A stretch of DNA of 64,000 bases from Micromonospora inositola (GTDB taxonomy: Bacteria; Actinomycetota; Actinomycetes; Mycobacteriales; Micromonosporaceae), in assembly GCF_900090285.1 (NCBI RefSeq), contig NZ_LT607754.1, positions 496,001 through 560,000 on the forward strand, in the 5' to 3' direction. A model generated the notes under the pieces. It searched no databases. It was not told the DNA's origin and saw only the letters and a program-made list of their open reading frames with translations. Positions 12,744 through 20,953 of the stretch are shown piece after piece. A program made the position numbers and the translations under genes. Each line of letters opens with the position of its first letter. Position 1 is the stretch's first letter.

Positions 12744-13125
12744 TCCTGTCGATCACCGCAGCCTCCGCCAGGGCCACCCCGCGGTGGGCGCCGGCCACCC
12801 GGTCGGCCGCCGCCAGCACCACCGAGCGGTACGCCTCGACCTCCCCCGGCGCCTTGTCCCGCAGGATCGCCACCGCCCGGGTCAGCGCCGGCAGCGCCAC
12901 CGCCTCGACCTCCAGCGCGGAGTCCCGGGGCAACTGCGGCAGCGGGCCGACGGTGAGCGCCTCCTTCACCACGCCGCTGGCATCGCTCAGCGCCCCGGAC
13001 GCGGCCATGCTCTCCCGGATCATCGCGAACATCCCGGGCTCGGCGTTCGACACCAGGAAGACGGCGCCGAACGCCCCCGTCTTCAGGGTGAGCCGCTCCT
13101 CCGCCGTCAACCGCTCCATGATCAC
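12715..13125 (-). CDS. Hypothetical alpha-helical protein
   Basis: This 136-residue, Ala-rich, probably all-helical protein has no motif I recognise. Its GTG start (13125) overlaps the TGA stop of the acetyltransferase gene as GTGA, indicating translational coupling; an ATG two codons on is an alternative. The Cys-free body includes EERLTLKTGAFGAVFLVSNA and a final IDRIRAALAG helix. Its function is probably linked to the coupled acetyltransferase. Confidence 0.7.
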   Translation of the reverse strand: MIMERLTAEERLTLKTGAFGAVFLVSNAEPGMFAMIRESMAASGALSDASGVVKEALTVGPLPQLPRDSALEVEAVALPALTRAVAILRDKAPGEVEAYRSVVLAAADRVAGAHRGVALAEAAVIDRIRAALAGPA

Positions 13126-13919
13126 GGAGTGTAGACGTACGGGGTCGTCGTGGTGACCGCTACCAGCCCGAGCCGCTCCAGGATCGGCCGGCTGTCCTCC
13201 GAGCAGTCCACCTGAAGCAGCGTCCGGCCGCGCTGCTCGGCCAGCCGCGCCCGGTACGCCACCAGCGCCCGGTAGATGCCCTTACGGCGCCACTCCGGCA
13301 GGGTCGAGCCGCCCCAGAGGGTGCCGAAGCCGGTGTTGGCCGGGTAGCGGATCCAGCCGGCGCTGACCACGGTCTCCCCCGCCTCGGCCACCACGATCGT
13401 GATCGACTGCGGGTCGGCCTCGATCTCCTTCGCCAGCCCGGTCACCAGGTGGCTCCGGTCGCTGTGCCAGACCGCCTCCTCCATCGCGGCGATCCGTTCC
13501 AGGTCCTCCCGGCTGGTGACCTCGCTCAGGCGTACCCCGTCGGGCGGGAGCGGGACGGCGCCGGCCAGCGCCGAGACCGGCCCGACCACGACGGTCTCCT
13601 GGTCCTCGGGCACGAACCCGGCGGCGCGCAGCCGGTCACCCAGGTCGGCCGGCTCGTCGTGGCCGTTGAGCTTCCACTCCACGCCCTCGCCCCGGGCCCG
13701 GAAGAACTCCACCTGTCGGGCGATCAGCGCGTCCAGCTCCGCGCCGGCCAGGCCGTCCAGGGTGCGGTACGTGAGGAAGCCGCGCTGGTCCAGGCCGAGG
13801 ATCCGGACCAGCGGGCCGTCCCGTTCGACGGTCACCCCGGCGGGCAGCGGATCCGGGATCTCCGGGCGGAGCTGGGTGTCGTAGGCGTCGCGCAGGGTCC
13901 GCGCGTCAAGATCGGTCAT
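13122..13919 (-). CDS. GNAT family N-acetyltransferase
   Basis: This 265-residue protein has its GNAT core in the C-terminal half (residues about 130-260). The acetyl-CoA loop resembles LPEWRRKGIYRALVAYRARL, followed by LLQVDCSEDSRPILERLGL. The N-terminal half is a divergent second lobe (tandem-GNAT style). ATG at 13919 opens the transcription unit, and the next gene is coupled through a 4-base overlap. The acceptor substrate is unknown. Confidence 0.85.
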   Translation of the reverse strand: MTDLDARTLRDAYDTQLRPEIPDPLPAGVTVERDGPLVRILGLDQRGFLTYRTLDGLAGAELDALIARQVEFFRARGEGVEWKLNGHDEPADLGDRLRAAGFVPEDQETVVVGPVSALAGAVPLPPDGVRLSEVTSREDLERIAAMEEAVWHSDRSHLVTGLAKEIEADPQSITIVVAEAGETVVSAGWIRYPANTGFGTLWGGSTLPEWRRKGIYRALVAYRARLAEQRGRTLLQVDCSEDSRPILERLGLVAVTTTTPYVYTP

Positions 13920-13960
13920 CCCCCCAGGCTATTCACCGGGCAAAGCGGATAATCGGCGAC

Positions 13961-14347
13961 GTGTGGGAGGCGATCAGGCGGTGGTTCGACCCGCGCGAGG
14001 TGCGGTCGGTCGGCAGCAGGCCCGACTACCGCTTCTCGCTGGCCAACGAGCGGACCTTCCTGGCGTGGCTGCGTACCGGGCTGGCGCTGATCGCCGGCGG
14101 ACTGGCCGCCGCCCAGTTCCTGCCGTCGCTGCCCGTGGCCCACCTGCGCGAGGTGATCGCCATCGCGCTGCTGTTGCTCGGCGGGGCGGTCGCCGTCCGG
14201 GCCGTCGACCACTGGGCGCGTACCGAGCGGGCGATCCGGCTCGGCGAGGAGCTGCCGGCGTCCCGCTTCCCGGCCGTGCTGGCCCTCTCCGTCGCCCTCG
14301 GCGCGCTGCTGCTGGTGGTCGCGGTGCTGGCCCGGGCGCTCGGGTGA
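13961..14347 (+). CDS. DUF202 (YidH family) membrane protein
   Basis: This 128-residue protein has three membrane segments. The family signature is ANERTFLAWLRTGLALIAGG. The start is GTG at 13961. It overlaps the next DUF202 gene as GTGA, and the two are probably cotranslated and interact in the membrane. The family's function is unknown. Confidence 0.85.
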   Translation: MWEAIRRWFDPREVRSVGSRPDYRFSLANERTFLAWLRTGLALIAGGLAAAQFLPSLPVAHLREVIAIALLLLGGAVAVRAVDHWARTERAIRLGEELPASRFPAVLALSVALGALLLVVAVLARALG

Positions 14348-14643
14348 CCGGCGACCCCGGGCTTCAGCCGGAGCGGACCCGGCTGGCCTGGCGCCGGACC
14401 CTGCTGGCGTTCACCGCGGTCGTCGTGCTGATGGTCCGGCTCGGCCTCACCGGCGACCTGGCCGGCGCGCTGCTGGCCGGCGTGGCGGTGGTGGGTTGGC
14501 TCGGCATGCTCGCCCTGAACTGGCGCCGGGCCACCGGCGCCGGGACGCGTCGGGCGCAGCGCTGGTCGTTCCCGCTGACCGCGCTGGCCGCCGCCGGGTT
14601 CGCCGTGCTCGGCGTGCTGATGGTGGTACGCGGGCTGCGCTGA
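14344..14643 (+). CDS. Second DUF202 membrane protein
   Basis: This 99-residue protein starts at GTG 14344, overlapping the stop of the preceding gene by four bases. The DUF202 signature RTRLAWRRTLLAF is present, followed by three hydrophobic segments. The tandem pair of a longer and a shorter DUF202 protein is common in actinobacteria and suggests a heteromeric membrane complex of unknown role. Confidence 0.82.
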   Translation: MTGDPGLQPERTRLAWRRTLLAFTAVVVLMVRLGLTGDLAGALLAGVAVVGWLGMLALNWRRATGAGTRRAQRWSFPLTALAAAGFAVLGVLMVVRGLR

Positions 14644-14659
14644 ACGGCATCGGTGGTCC

Positions 14660-15082
14660 ATGATGTCGGACATGGTTCGCCTGTACGGGCTTCTCTTCCT
14701 GGCCGAGGTCGTCCTCGGCATCTGCGCGCTGATCAGCTGCCTCTCCGCGGAGGAGGGCGAGATCCGGGCGCTGCCCCGCATCGCCTGGGTACTGATCATC
14801 CTGTTCTTCCCGCTGGTCGGCTCGATCGCCTGGTTCGTCGCCGGTCGGGAGGCGGGCGCGGGCCGCGCCCGGACCGCCTGGCCGATGGGGAACGGCTTCT
14901 CCGAGCGGGACCGCGGTCGCCCGAGGGCGGCGCCGGACGACGACCCGGCGTTCCTGTCGTCCATCGGGGAGGTGCCCCGGCAGCAGGACCAGGAGCTCTT
15001 CCGCCGCTGGGAGGACGACCTGCGACGCCGCGAGGAGGAGCTGCGCCGCCGGGAGACCGAGCAGGACCGGCCGGAGGTCTGA
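14660..15082 (+). CDS. PLDc_N-domain membrane protein
   Basis: This 140-residue protein has two membrane helices in a phospholipase D nuclease N-terminal (PLDc_N) arrangement: RLYGLLFLAEVVLGICALIS, then PRIAWVLIILFFPLVGSIAW. A charged C-terminal tail (DDLRRREEELRRRETEQ) is likely a short coiled coil. In-frame ATGs at 14660, 14663 and 14672 are all possible. The catalytic HKD domains of phospholipase D are absent, so it is not an enzyme of that kind. It converges with the DrrB-type gene. Confidence 0.8.
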   Translation: MMSDMVRLYGLLFLAEVVLGICALISCLSAEEGEIRALPRIAWVLIILFFPLVGSIAWFVAGREAGAGRARTAWPMGNGFSERDRGRPRAAPDDDPAFLSSIGEVPRQQDQELFRRWEDDLRRREEELRRRETEQDRPEV

Positions 15083-15090
15083 GCGCCGGG

Positions 15091-15903
15091 TCACACTCGA
15101 CGCCTGAGGGCCCGCACGGCGAGCGGGGCGAACACGGCGGCGAGGGCAGCGGCCCAGATCAGCGACTGGACGACCGGCCCGGCCACCGGGCCGCCGACCA
15201 GCAGGCCACGCAGCGCGTCGGCCAGGATGGTCACCGGGTTGACCTCGACCCAGCGTTGCAGCCAGGACGGCATGGTCTCGGTCGGCACGAAGGCGTTGCT
15301 GGTGAAGGTCAGCGGAAAGATCACCATGAAGCCGAAGATCTGCACCTTCTCCGGCTCGCTGACCAACACCCCGACCAGCACCGAGATCCACGAGGCGGCC
15401 AGCGAGAAGGCGAGCAGCAGAGCGAACGCCCCGAGCAGGCCGAGCGCGCCGTTGCCCAGCCGGAACCCGAGGATCGCACCGACCCCGACCAGCAGCGACA
15501 CCGACCACGCCTGCTTGACCGTGTCGGCAAGGATCCGCCCGGCCAGCGGCGACCAGCGGGCGATGGGCAGCGCGCGGAGCCGGTCGAACACCCCCTTGGT
15601 CAGGTCGTTGTTCAGCCCGAAGCCGGTGGTCATGGTGGCGAAGAAGGCGTTCTGCACGATGATCCCGGGCAACGCGAACTTGAGGTAGTCGCCCGGCGTG
15701 CCGGAGATCGCCCCGCCGAATACGTACGTGAAGAGCAGCACGAACATCACCGGCTGGATGCTCAGGTCGAGCAACTCCATCGGGTTGTGCTTGATCTGCA
15801 CCAGGCTGCGCCAGGCGAGCGTGAGAGTGTGCCGCAGCCCGGCGGCGAGGCCCGGCCGGCGGGCCGGGGCCAGCGGGGCCGCGGTGAGGGTGGCGGCGGT
15901 CAT
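15091..15903 (-). CDS. ABC-2 type permease, DrrB-like
   Basis: This 270-residue permease has six predicted membrane helices and the ABC-2 signature around PGIIVQNAFFATMTTGFGLN and RLRALPIARWSPLAGR. It resembles the daunorubicin-resistance DrrB family, which exports drugs or lipids. Its ATG overlaps the stop of the ATPase gene as ATGA, so the two are coupled. No biosynthetic cluster surrounds it, so the substrate is unknown. Confidence 0.9.
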   Translation of the reverse strand: MTAATLTAAPLAPARRPGLAAGLRHTLTLAWRSLVQIKHNPMELLDLSIQPVMFVLLFTYVFGGAISGTPGDYLKFALPGIIVQNAFFATMTTGFGLNNDLTKGVFDRLRALPIARWSPLAGRILADTVKQAWSVSLLVGVGAILGFRLGNGALGLLGAFALLLAFSLAASWISVLVGVLVSEPEKVQIFGFMVIFPLTFTSNAFVPTETMPSWLQRWVEVNPVTILADALRGLLVGGPVAGPVVQSLIWAAALAAVFAPLAVRALRRRV

Positions 15904-16874
15904 GCCGGAATCCCTTCCAGTTCAACGTCGGAGCGGCCGTCCTGCTCGGCCCGGTGGCCGGTCAGGGAGAGGAAGACCTCGTCCAGGCTGGAGCCGCGCA
16001 GGGCCAACTCGGCGATCGTGATCTCGGCCTGGTCGAGCCGGCGCACCACGGCGGGCAACACACCGGGGTCGTTCACCGGCACGGTGACGGTGGTCTGGGC
16101 GACCTCGGGGGTCCCCCCGGCGACCTCCGCGGCGATGGACACCACGGTCGGCAGGTCGCTGGCGTCCGCCGGCCGGACGGTCAGGATCTGCCCGCCAGTC
16201 TTCGCCTTCAGCTCCTCCGGGGTGCCCTGGGCGATGACCCGCCCCTGGTCGACGACGGCGATCTCGCCGGCGAGCTGGTCGGCCTCCTCCAGGTACTGGG
16301 TGGTCAGCAGCACGGTCACCCCGTCGGCGACCAGGCCCCGGACGATGTCCCACAGCTCGTTGCGGCTGCGCGGGTCGAGCCCGGTGGTCGGCTCGTCGAG
16401 GAAGAGCACCTGCGGCCGGCCCACCAGGCTGGCGGCCAGGTCCAGGCGGCGGCGCATGCCGCCCGAGTACGTCTTGGCCGCCCGGTCGGCGGCGTCGCTG
16501 AGCTGGAAGTCGGCGAGCAGTTGCCGGGCGCGGGTCCGGGCGTCGGCCCGGCGCATCCCGAGCAGCCGGCCGATCAGCAGCAGGTTCTCGGTGCCGGTCA
16601 GCGTCTCGTCGACCGAGGCGTACTGGCCGGTCAGGCCGATCAGCTGGCGGACCCGGTGCGCGTCGCGGCGGACGTCGTACCCGCCCACCGTGGCGTGCCC
16701 CTCGTCGGCGGCGAGCAGGGTGGCGAGCACCCGTACCGCGGTGGTCTTGCCCGCCCCGTTCGGCCCGAGCAGACCGAAGACCGTCCCGGTGGGGACGGCG
16801 AGGTCGACTCCGGCGAGGGCGGTGGTCGCGCCGAAGCGGCGGACCAGTCCCTCCGCCTGGATCGCGTATGTCAT
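15900..16874 (-). CDS. ABC transporter ATPase, DrrA-like
   Basis: This is the energising subunit for the permease at 15091. The 324 residues contain Walker A LLGPNGAGKTTAVRVL, signature TYSGGMRRRLDLAASL, Walker B VLFLDEPTTGLDPRSRNELW, and the long C-terminal DrrA regulatory region (LRGSSLDEVFLSLTG). I chose ATG 16874 because GGGAG lies upstream and the conserved N-terminus begins there; the frame is open 27 bases further. Confidence 0.93.
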   Translation of the reverse strand: MTYAIQAEGLVRRFGATTALAGVDLAVPTGTVFGLLGPNGAGKTTAVRVLATLLAADEGHATVGGYDVRRDAHRVRQLIGLTGQYASVDETLTGTENLLLIGRLLGMRRADARTRARQLLADFQLSDAADRAAKTYSGGMRRRLDLAASLVGRPQVLFLDEPTTGLDPRSRNELWDIVRGLVADGVTVLLTTQYLEEADQLAGEIAVVDQGRVIAQGTPEELKAKTGGQILTVRPADASDLPTVVSIAAEVAGGTPEVAQTTVTVPVNDPGVLPAVVRRLDQAEITIAELALRGSSLDEVFLSLTGHRAEQDGRSDVELEGIPA

Positions 16875-16980
16875 CGGAACTCCCGTCGTATCGCTGGCCA
16901 CCCCACGATGAGCGACGGCGCTGACGTTACGTCGACAGCCGCTGACATTCCGCTGATTTTGCTGTGAACAGAAATACGCG

Positions 16981-17012
16981 ACCGCCGCCGCCGGTCACCC
17001 GGCGACGGCGGT
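16981..17012 (-). terminator. Terminator of the acetolactate-synthase-like gene
   Basis: This GC-rich hairpin has outer arms ACCGCCG / CGGCGGT and inner arms CGCCGG / CCGGCG separated by a one- to two-base internal loop. It lies 15 bases beyond the stop of the gene at 17027 on the minus strand. Confidence 0.6.
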
Positions 17013-17026
17013 GGCAGGGTCGGGGG

Positions 17027-18649
17027 TCAGGCCAGGTTCGACGAGCGGGGGTACGCGTCCGCGGGATCGGTCAGCACGTTGACCAGGTACGGCACGCCGG
17101 AGTCGAACGCGCGGGTCAACGCCGGGCCGAGGTCGGCGGCCTTCTCCACCGTCTCGCCCGCGCCGCCGAGTGCCTCGACCACCTTGTCGTAGCGCAGCCC
17201 GGGCTGGAGGTCGGCGGCGACGTCGTAGCCGTACATGGCCCGCATCGGGTGCTTCTCCAGGCCCCAGATGCCGTTGTTGCCGACCACGATGACCACCGGG
17301 AGCTGCTGGCGGACCAGGGACTCCACGTCCATCAGCGAGAAGCCGGCGGCACCGTCGCCCATCAGCACGCAGATCTGCCGGTCCGGGTGGCTGACCCGGG
17401 CCCCCATCGCGTAGCCCATGCCGGTGCCGAGGCAGCCGTACGGGCCGGGGTCGAGCCAGGTGCCGGGCTGCGCCGGCTCCAGGTAGCGGCCGGCGTACGA
17501 GACGAAGTCGCCGCCGTCGCCGATGGTGATGGCGTCGGGGGCGAGGGCCTTGCGCAGCTCGCCGTAGATCCGGGCGGGCCGGATCGGGTCGGTCTCGGCG
17601 GCCATCTCCTCGGCGTCGCGGGCCTTGGCGGCGTCCTCGGCGACCCGGAGCTGGGCGATCCAGTCGGCGTGGTCGGCCCGGTCGCCGGGGTGCTCCGCGA
17701 GGGCGGTGAGGATGAGCCGCAGGTCGCCGGCGGGGGCGGCGGCGGGCTGCACGTGCCCGGCGCGCTGGCTGGGCGCGTCGACGACGTGCACGACCTTGGC
17801 GTCGCCGAAGTCGCCGAAGCCGAGCCGGAAGTCCAGCGGGGTGCCGATCACCACGACCACGTCCGCTTCCTTGAGCGCGACCCGACGGGCCTTGGCGAAG
17901 GCGAGCGGGTGGGTGGGCGGCAGCGCGCCGCGCCCCATGCCGTTGGTGAAGACCGGCACTCCGAGCGCCTCGGCGGCGGCGCGCAGGGCGTCGACCGCGT
18001 CGCCGGCGTACACGTCGGAGCCGGCGATGATCACCGGCCGGCTCGCGCCCGCGATCAGGCCGGCGGCCTTCGCCACCTCGTCCGGGTCGGCCTCGATCGG
18101 GGCGATCGGCGAGACGGTCGGCAGCTCGGCGTCGCCGACCGAGAAGACCGCTTCGAGGGGGAAGTCGAGGAAGGCCGGGCCGCGGTGCGGGGTGAGCGCC
18201 GCGGTGAGGGCGGCGGTGATCGCGCGCGGGATGTCGTCGGCGCTGAACACCGTCTCGGCGTGCTTGGTGACCGGGGCGACCAGCGGCAGGTGGTCCATCT
18301 CCTGGAGGCTGCCGGAGCCCCAGCGGAACTGCGGGGCCCTGCCGCCGAGCACCAGCACCGGGGAGGCGTTGAAGAAGGCGCTGGTCAGTCCGGAGACGCC
18401 GTTCGTGACGCCGGGGCCGGCGGTGAGCACGGCCAGGCCGGGGCGGCGCTGGAGCTTGGCCACCGCCTCGGCGGCGAAGACGGCTGACTGCTCGTGCCGG
18501 ACGTCGTAGATCGGGAAGTCGTTCTTGTGCGCGGCGTCGTAGAGCGGGAAGACGTGCCCGCCGGAGAGGGTGAACATCTCTCGTACGCCGTGCGCGCGCA
18601 GCGCCGCCAGCGCCAGCTCCCCGCCGTGGCCCTCGACCCGTTCCGTCAT
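17027..18649 (-). CDS. Thiamine-diphosphate enzyme, acetolactate synthase (IlvG-like)
   Basis: This 540-residue ThDP enzyme has the three-domain layout of the acetohydroxyacid synthase family. The catalytic Glu is in YDVRHEQSAVFAAEA near residue 52. The ThDP/Mg-binding motif is GDGAAGFSLMDVESL ending at NNGIWG. It resembles the second, stand-alone synthase of mycobacteria (IlvG/IlvX type) and has no adjacent regulatory subunit or ilv genes, so it may not serve valine synthesis. ATG 18649 has AAGGGGAG upstream. Confidence 0.85.
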   Translation of the reverse strand: MTERVEGHGGELALAALRAHGVREMFTLSGGHVFPLYDAAHKNDFPIYDVRHEQSAVFAAEAVAKLQRRPGLAVLTAGPGVTNGVSGLTSAFFNASPVLVLGGRAPQFRWGSGSLQEMDHLPLVAPVTKHAETVFSADDIPRAITAALTAALTPHRGPAFLDFPLEAVFSVGDAELPTVSPIAPIEADPDEVAKAAGLIAGASRPVIIAGSDVYAGDAVDALRAAAEALGVPVFTNGMGRGALPPTHPLAFAKARRVALKEADVVVVIGTPLDFRLGFGDFGDAKVVHVVDAPSQRAGHVQPAAAPAGDLRLILTALAEHPGDRADHADWIAQLRVAEDAAKARDAEEMAAETDPIRPARIYGELRKALAPDAITIGDGGDFVSYAGRYLEPAQPGTWLDPGPYGCLGTGMGYAMGARVSHPDRQICVLMGDGAAGFSLMDVESLVRQQLPVVIVVGNNGIWGLEKHPMRAMYGYDVAADLQPGLRYDKVVEALGGAGETVEKAADLGPALTRAFDSGVPYLVNVLTDPADAYPRSSNLA

Positions 18650-18719
18650 CGCCGCTCCCCTTCGTCACAGATACGGAGTCACACGCTACTGGCCGGTAGG
18701 AAGAATGTGAACCGTTCTC

Positions 18720-18749
18720 GGGTCGGCGGCGGGTGTCCGCCGCCGACCC
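18720..18749 (-). terminator. Terminator of the enoyl-CoA hydratase gene
   Basis: A perfect 13-bp inverted repeat (GGGTCGGCGGCGG / CCGCCGCCGACCC) with a GTGT loop starts eight bases past the stop of the minus-strand hydratase gene. Confidence 0.8.
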
Positions 18750-18757
18750 GGACCGGC

Positions 18758-19531
18758 TCAGCGGCCGGTGAAGTCCGGCTTGCGCTTCGCCACGAACGCA
18801 GCCATGCCCTCGCGCCGGTCATCGGTGGCGAAGAGCGCCGCGAAGAGCTGGCTCTCCCAGGCCAGGCCCGAGTTGAGGTCCATGTCCAGGCCGCCGTCGA
18901 CGGCCTGCTTGGCCGCCCGCAGCGCCTGCACCGGGCCGGTCAGGAAGGGCTTCACCAGCGCCGCCGCCGCCGCGTAGACCTCGGCGGCCGGGACCACCCG
19001 GTCGGCCAGCCCGATCCGCAGCGCCTCCTCGGCGTCGACCATCCGACCGGACATGACCAGGTCCTTGGCGCGGGCCGGGCCGACCAGCCGGGCCAACCGC
19101 TGGGTGCCGCCGGCGCCGGGGATGATGCCGAGCTTGATCTCCGGCTGGCCGAGCTTGGCGTCTTCGGCCACCACCCGCCAGTCGCAGGCGAGGGCCAGCT
19201 CGCAGCCGCCACCGAGGGCGTACCCGGTGATGGCGGCGACCACCGGCTTGGGAATCCGGGCGATCGCGCCCAGCGCGCTGGAGAGGTCGGCGGCCCGCTC
19301 CGCCATGTCCACGTAGGACATGTCGGCCATCTCCTTGATGTCCGCGCCGGCGGCGAAGACCTTCTCCCCGCCGTACACGATGACCGCGCGGACCTCCGGG
19401 TCGGCGGTGGCGGCGGCCGCGGCGGCGCGCAACTCCTCCTGCACCTGGGTGTTGAGCGCGTTCATCGGCGGCCGCTCCAGCCGGATGGTGCCGATGCCGT
19501 CCTTGGTTTCCAGCCGAACGAACTCGCCCAC
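18758..19531 (-). CDS. Enoyl-CoA hydratase/isomerase
   Basis: This crotonase-fold protein of 257 residues would hydrate trans-2-enoyl-CoA in beta-oxidation. The oxyanion-hole motif is AAGADIKEMADM, and the catalytic glutamates lie in GGGCELALACDWRV and LGQPEIKLGIIPGAGG, as in EchA8-type hydratases. The start is GTG 19531 with GAAGTGAGGG upstream. Its electrons, like those of acyl-CoA dehydrogenases, would feed the nearby etfBA products, though the genes are not in one operon. Confidence 0.92.
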   Translation of the reverse strand: MGEFVRLETKDGIGTIRLERPPMNALNTQVQEELRAAAAAATADPEVRAVIVYGGEKVFAAGADIKEMADMSYVDMAERAADLSSALGAIARIPKPVVAAITGYALGGGCELALACDWRVVAEDAKLGQPEIKLGIIPGAGGTQRLARLVGPARAKDLVMSGRMVDAEEALRIGLADRVVPAAEVYAAAAALVKPFLTGPVQALRAAKQAVDGGLDMDLNSGLAWESQLFAALFATDDRREGMAAFVAKRKPDFTGR

Positions 19532-19629
19532 GCTGCCCTCACTTCCTCGTCGAAGTCGCGTGCCAACCTTACGACCCGGGTCGTTGGGGTAAGTAGTCTG
19601 GTGTCCGCCCCCACATCGGGAGTCAGGCC

Positions 19630-20148
19630 ATGATCACGTACTACGACGACAGGTCGGTGCAGGTCACCTCCACCGCCGTCCGGGTGGACGGCCGGGCGTT
19701 CCCGCTCGCGGAGATCAGCATGGTGTGGCACCGGCGGGGCAGCCGCTCCTGGCGCGTGCTCGCCGGCCGGGGCGCGATCGGCGCCGCGCTCGCCGGCCCG
19801 CTGGTCGCCGCCGCGCTCGGCTTCGCGCTGGCGCTCTGGCTGCACCGCTCCCCCACCGTCACGGTCGCCATCGTCGGGGTGTCGGTGCTGATCGGGCTCG
19901 GGGTCGGGCCGCTCGCCGACTTCCTCTTCGAACACCTGGACCGCTCGTACGCCCGGGGCAGCCGGCAGTTGGAGATGTGGGCCCGCTGGCGCGGCCAGCC
20001 GGTACGGCTGCTGTGCACCGGCGACGCGCTGCGCTTCGGCCAGATCTACCGGGCCGTGCAGCGGGCGATGGAGTCCGCGCCGACGTCCCGCCGTCAGAAG
20101 GCGATCGGCACGTCCGGCAGCAGCCCGAGGCCGCGCAGCAGGCCGTAG
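19630..20148 (+). CDS. DUF6232-type membrane protein
   Basis: This is a 172-residue protein. An N-terminal beta-rich segment (YYDDRSVQVTSTAVRVDGR, PLAEISMVWHRRG) is followed by two membrane helices (residues about 50-90) and a soluble tail containing DALRFGQIYRAVQRAM. The start is ATG 19630. The last 55 bases overlap the convergent SnoaL-like gene, and the final 20 or so residues look like read-through rather than conserved sequence. A related C-terminal segment appears at 20748-20825. Confidence 0.75.
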   Translation: MITYYDDRSVQVTSTAVRVDGRAFPLAEISMVWHRRGSRSWRVLAGRGAIGAALAGPLVAAALGFALALWLHRSPTVTVAIVGVSVLIGLGVGPLADFLFEHLDRSYARGSRQLEMWARWRGQPVRLLCTGDALRFGQIYRAVQRAMESAPTSRRQKAIGTSGSSPRPRSRP

Positions 20149-20501
20149 GTGTCCTGCTCACCCCAGAACTGGACGATCCGCCCGCCGGCCAGCCGGTACA
20201 TCTTGCAGGCGCTCTGCACCGTGGTCTCCCCGGTCGCGTCCCGCCGGTACGTCTGCGCGAACGAGATGACGACCCGGTCCTCGGCCGCGAACAGTTCCAG
20301 GATCTCCTGGTCGAGCACGGTCAGCCCCGGCGACGAGACGGCCCCCTCGACGAAGTGCCGCCCTCGCACCGCCGTGCCCGAGCCGTAGATCTCCACGTCC
20401 TCGGCGACCACCTCGGCCAGCTCGGCCAGGTCCTTGGTGACGAAGGTCCGCAGGTACCGCCGGACCACCTCGACGTTGCGCTCCCGCAAATCGCCCCCCA
20501 T
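20094..20501 (-). CDS. SnoaL/NTF2-like nuclear-transport-factor fold protein
   Basis: This 135-residue single-domain cone-shaped alpha+beta protein shows the typical pattern RRYLRTFVTKDLAELAEVVA ... EDVEIYGSGTAVRGR ... KMYRLAGGRIVQFW. Such proteins act as small isomerases, hydrolases or binding proteins. I chose ATG 20501 with GGAG upstream; the longer frame to 20612 reads through the adjoining repeat element. Its 3' end overlaps the DUF6232-type gene. Confidence 0.8.
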   Translation of the reverse strand: MGGDLRERNVEVVRRYLRTFVTKDLAELAEVVAEDVEIYGSGTAVRGRHFVEGAVSSPGLTVLDQEILELFAAEDRVVISFAQTYRRDATGETTVQSACKMYRLAGGRIVQFWGEQDTYGLLRGLGLLPDVPIAF

Positions 20502-20570
20502 GCGCTCCGACCGTACGCCGGGCCCCGCTTCCGCGCCGCCCCGCCAGCGCCGCGCATACTCCGCTCGGCC

Positions 20571-20664
20571 GCTACGAAGCTGATGACGTCGGTGAATCAC
20601 CCAGGGAACCACCCGGGAGTGCCACCACCCGGCCCTGATTCATCCACGACATCAGCTTCGCAGC
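20571..20664. repeat. MITE-like inverted-repeat element, copy 2
   Basis: This 94-bp element has 29-bp terminal inverted repeats matching at 25 positions (GCTACGAAGCTGATGACGTC / GCTGCGAAGCTGATGTCGTG). It shares its arms and the CCTGATTCAT segment with the element at 7747-7859, but its interior differs. It lies between the SnoaL-like gene and a truncated DUF6232 tail, consistent with insertion near or into the latter. Confidence 0.75.
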
Positions 20665-20724
20665 ATCGTGGCAGGACACCCGCCGGCCGGTCGAGGGGCG
20701 GCGGGCCCACGCGCCTGGTCGTGC

Positions 20725-20825
20725 TGCTGTCCCTGCCGCCGCTGGTCGCGCTGGACGCGTTACGGTTCGGGCAGATCTACCGGGCCGTGCAGCGCGCCGT
20801 CGAACAGCAGGGGAACGCTCGATGA
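20725..20825 (+). pseudogene. C-terminal remnant of a second DUF6232-type gene
   Basis: Reading forward, this encodes DALRFGQIYRAVQRAVEQQG and a TGA stop at 20823. It closely matches the tail of the gene at 19630 (DALRFGQIYRAVQRAM), with similar but not identical DNA. No start or N-terminal half is present; the upstream flank is the inverted-repeat element. It is either the remains of a tandem paralogue or the displaced original 3' end of the 19630 gene. Confidence 0.6.
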
Positions 20826-20953
20826 CCCCGTCGGGGCGAGGACGCCGCGCTGACCGGGGTCCGGGTCGGCGGCGATGAACCCCGGGGCGGACGTGACGCG
20901 GACCGCCCGGCGTCACCCGGCGTTCCTGGCGCCGCCGACGCACACTGAGGAAC

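Noticed and set aside
14653..16911. 752-codon open frame on the plus strand spanning several genes
   Set aside because: It runs across the PLDc_N gene in another frame and antisense to both ABC genes; composition is typical of a GC-rich shadow.
15091..18649. A secondary-metabolite cluster around the DrrAB-type exporter
   Set aside because: No biosynthetic enzymes surround it; the adjoining acetolactate-synthase-like and hydratase genes are ordinary metabolic genes in separate transcripts.
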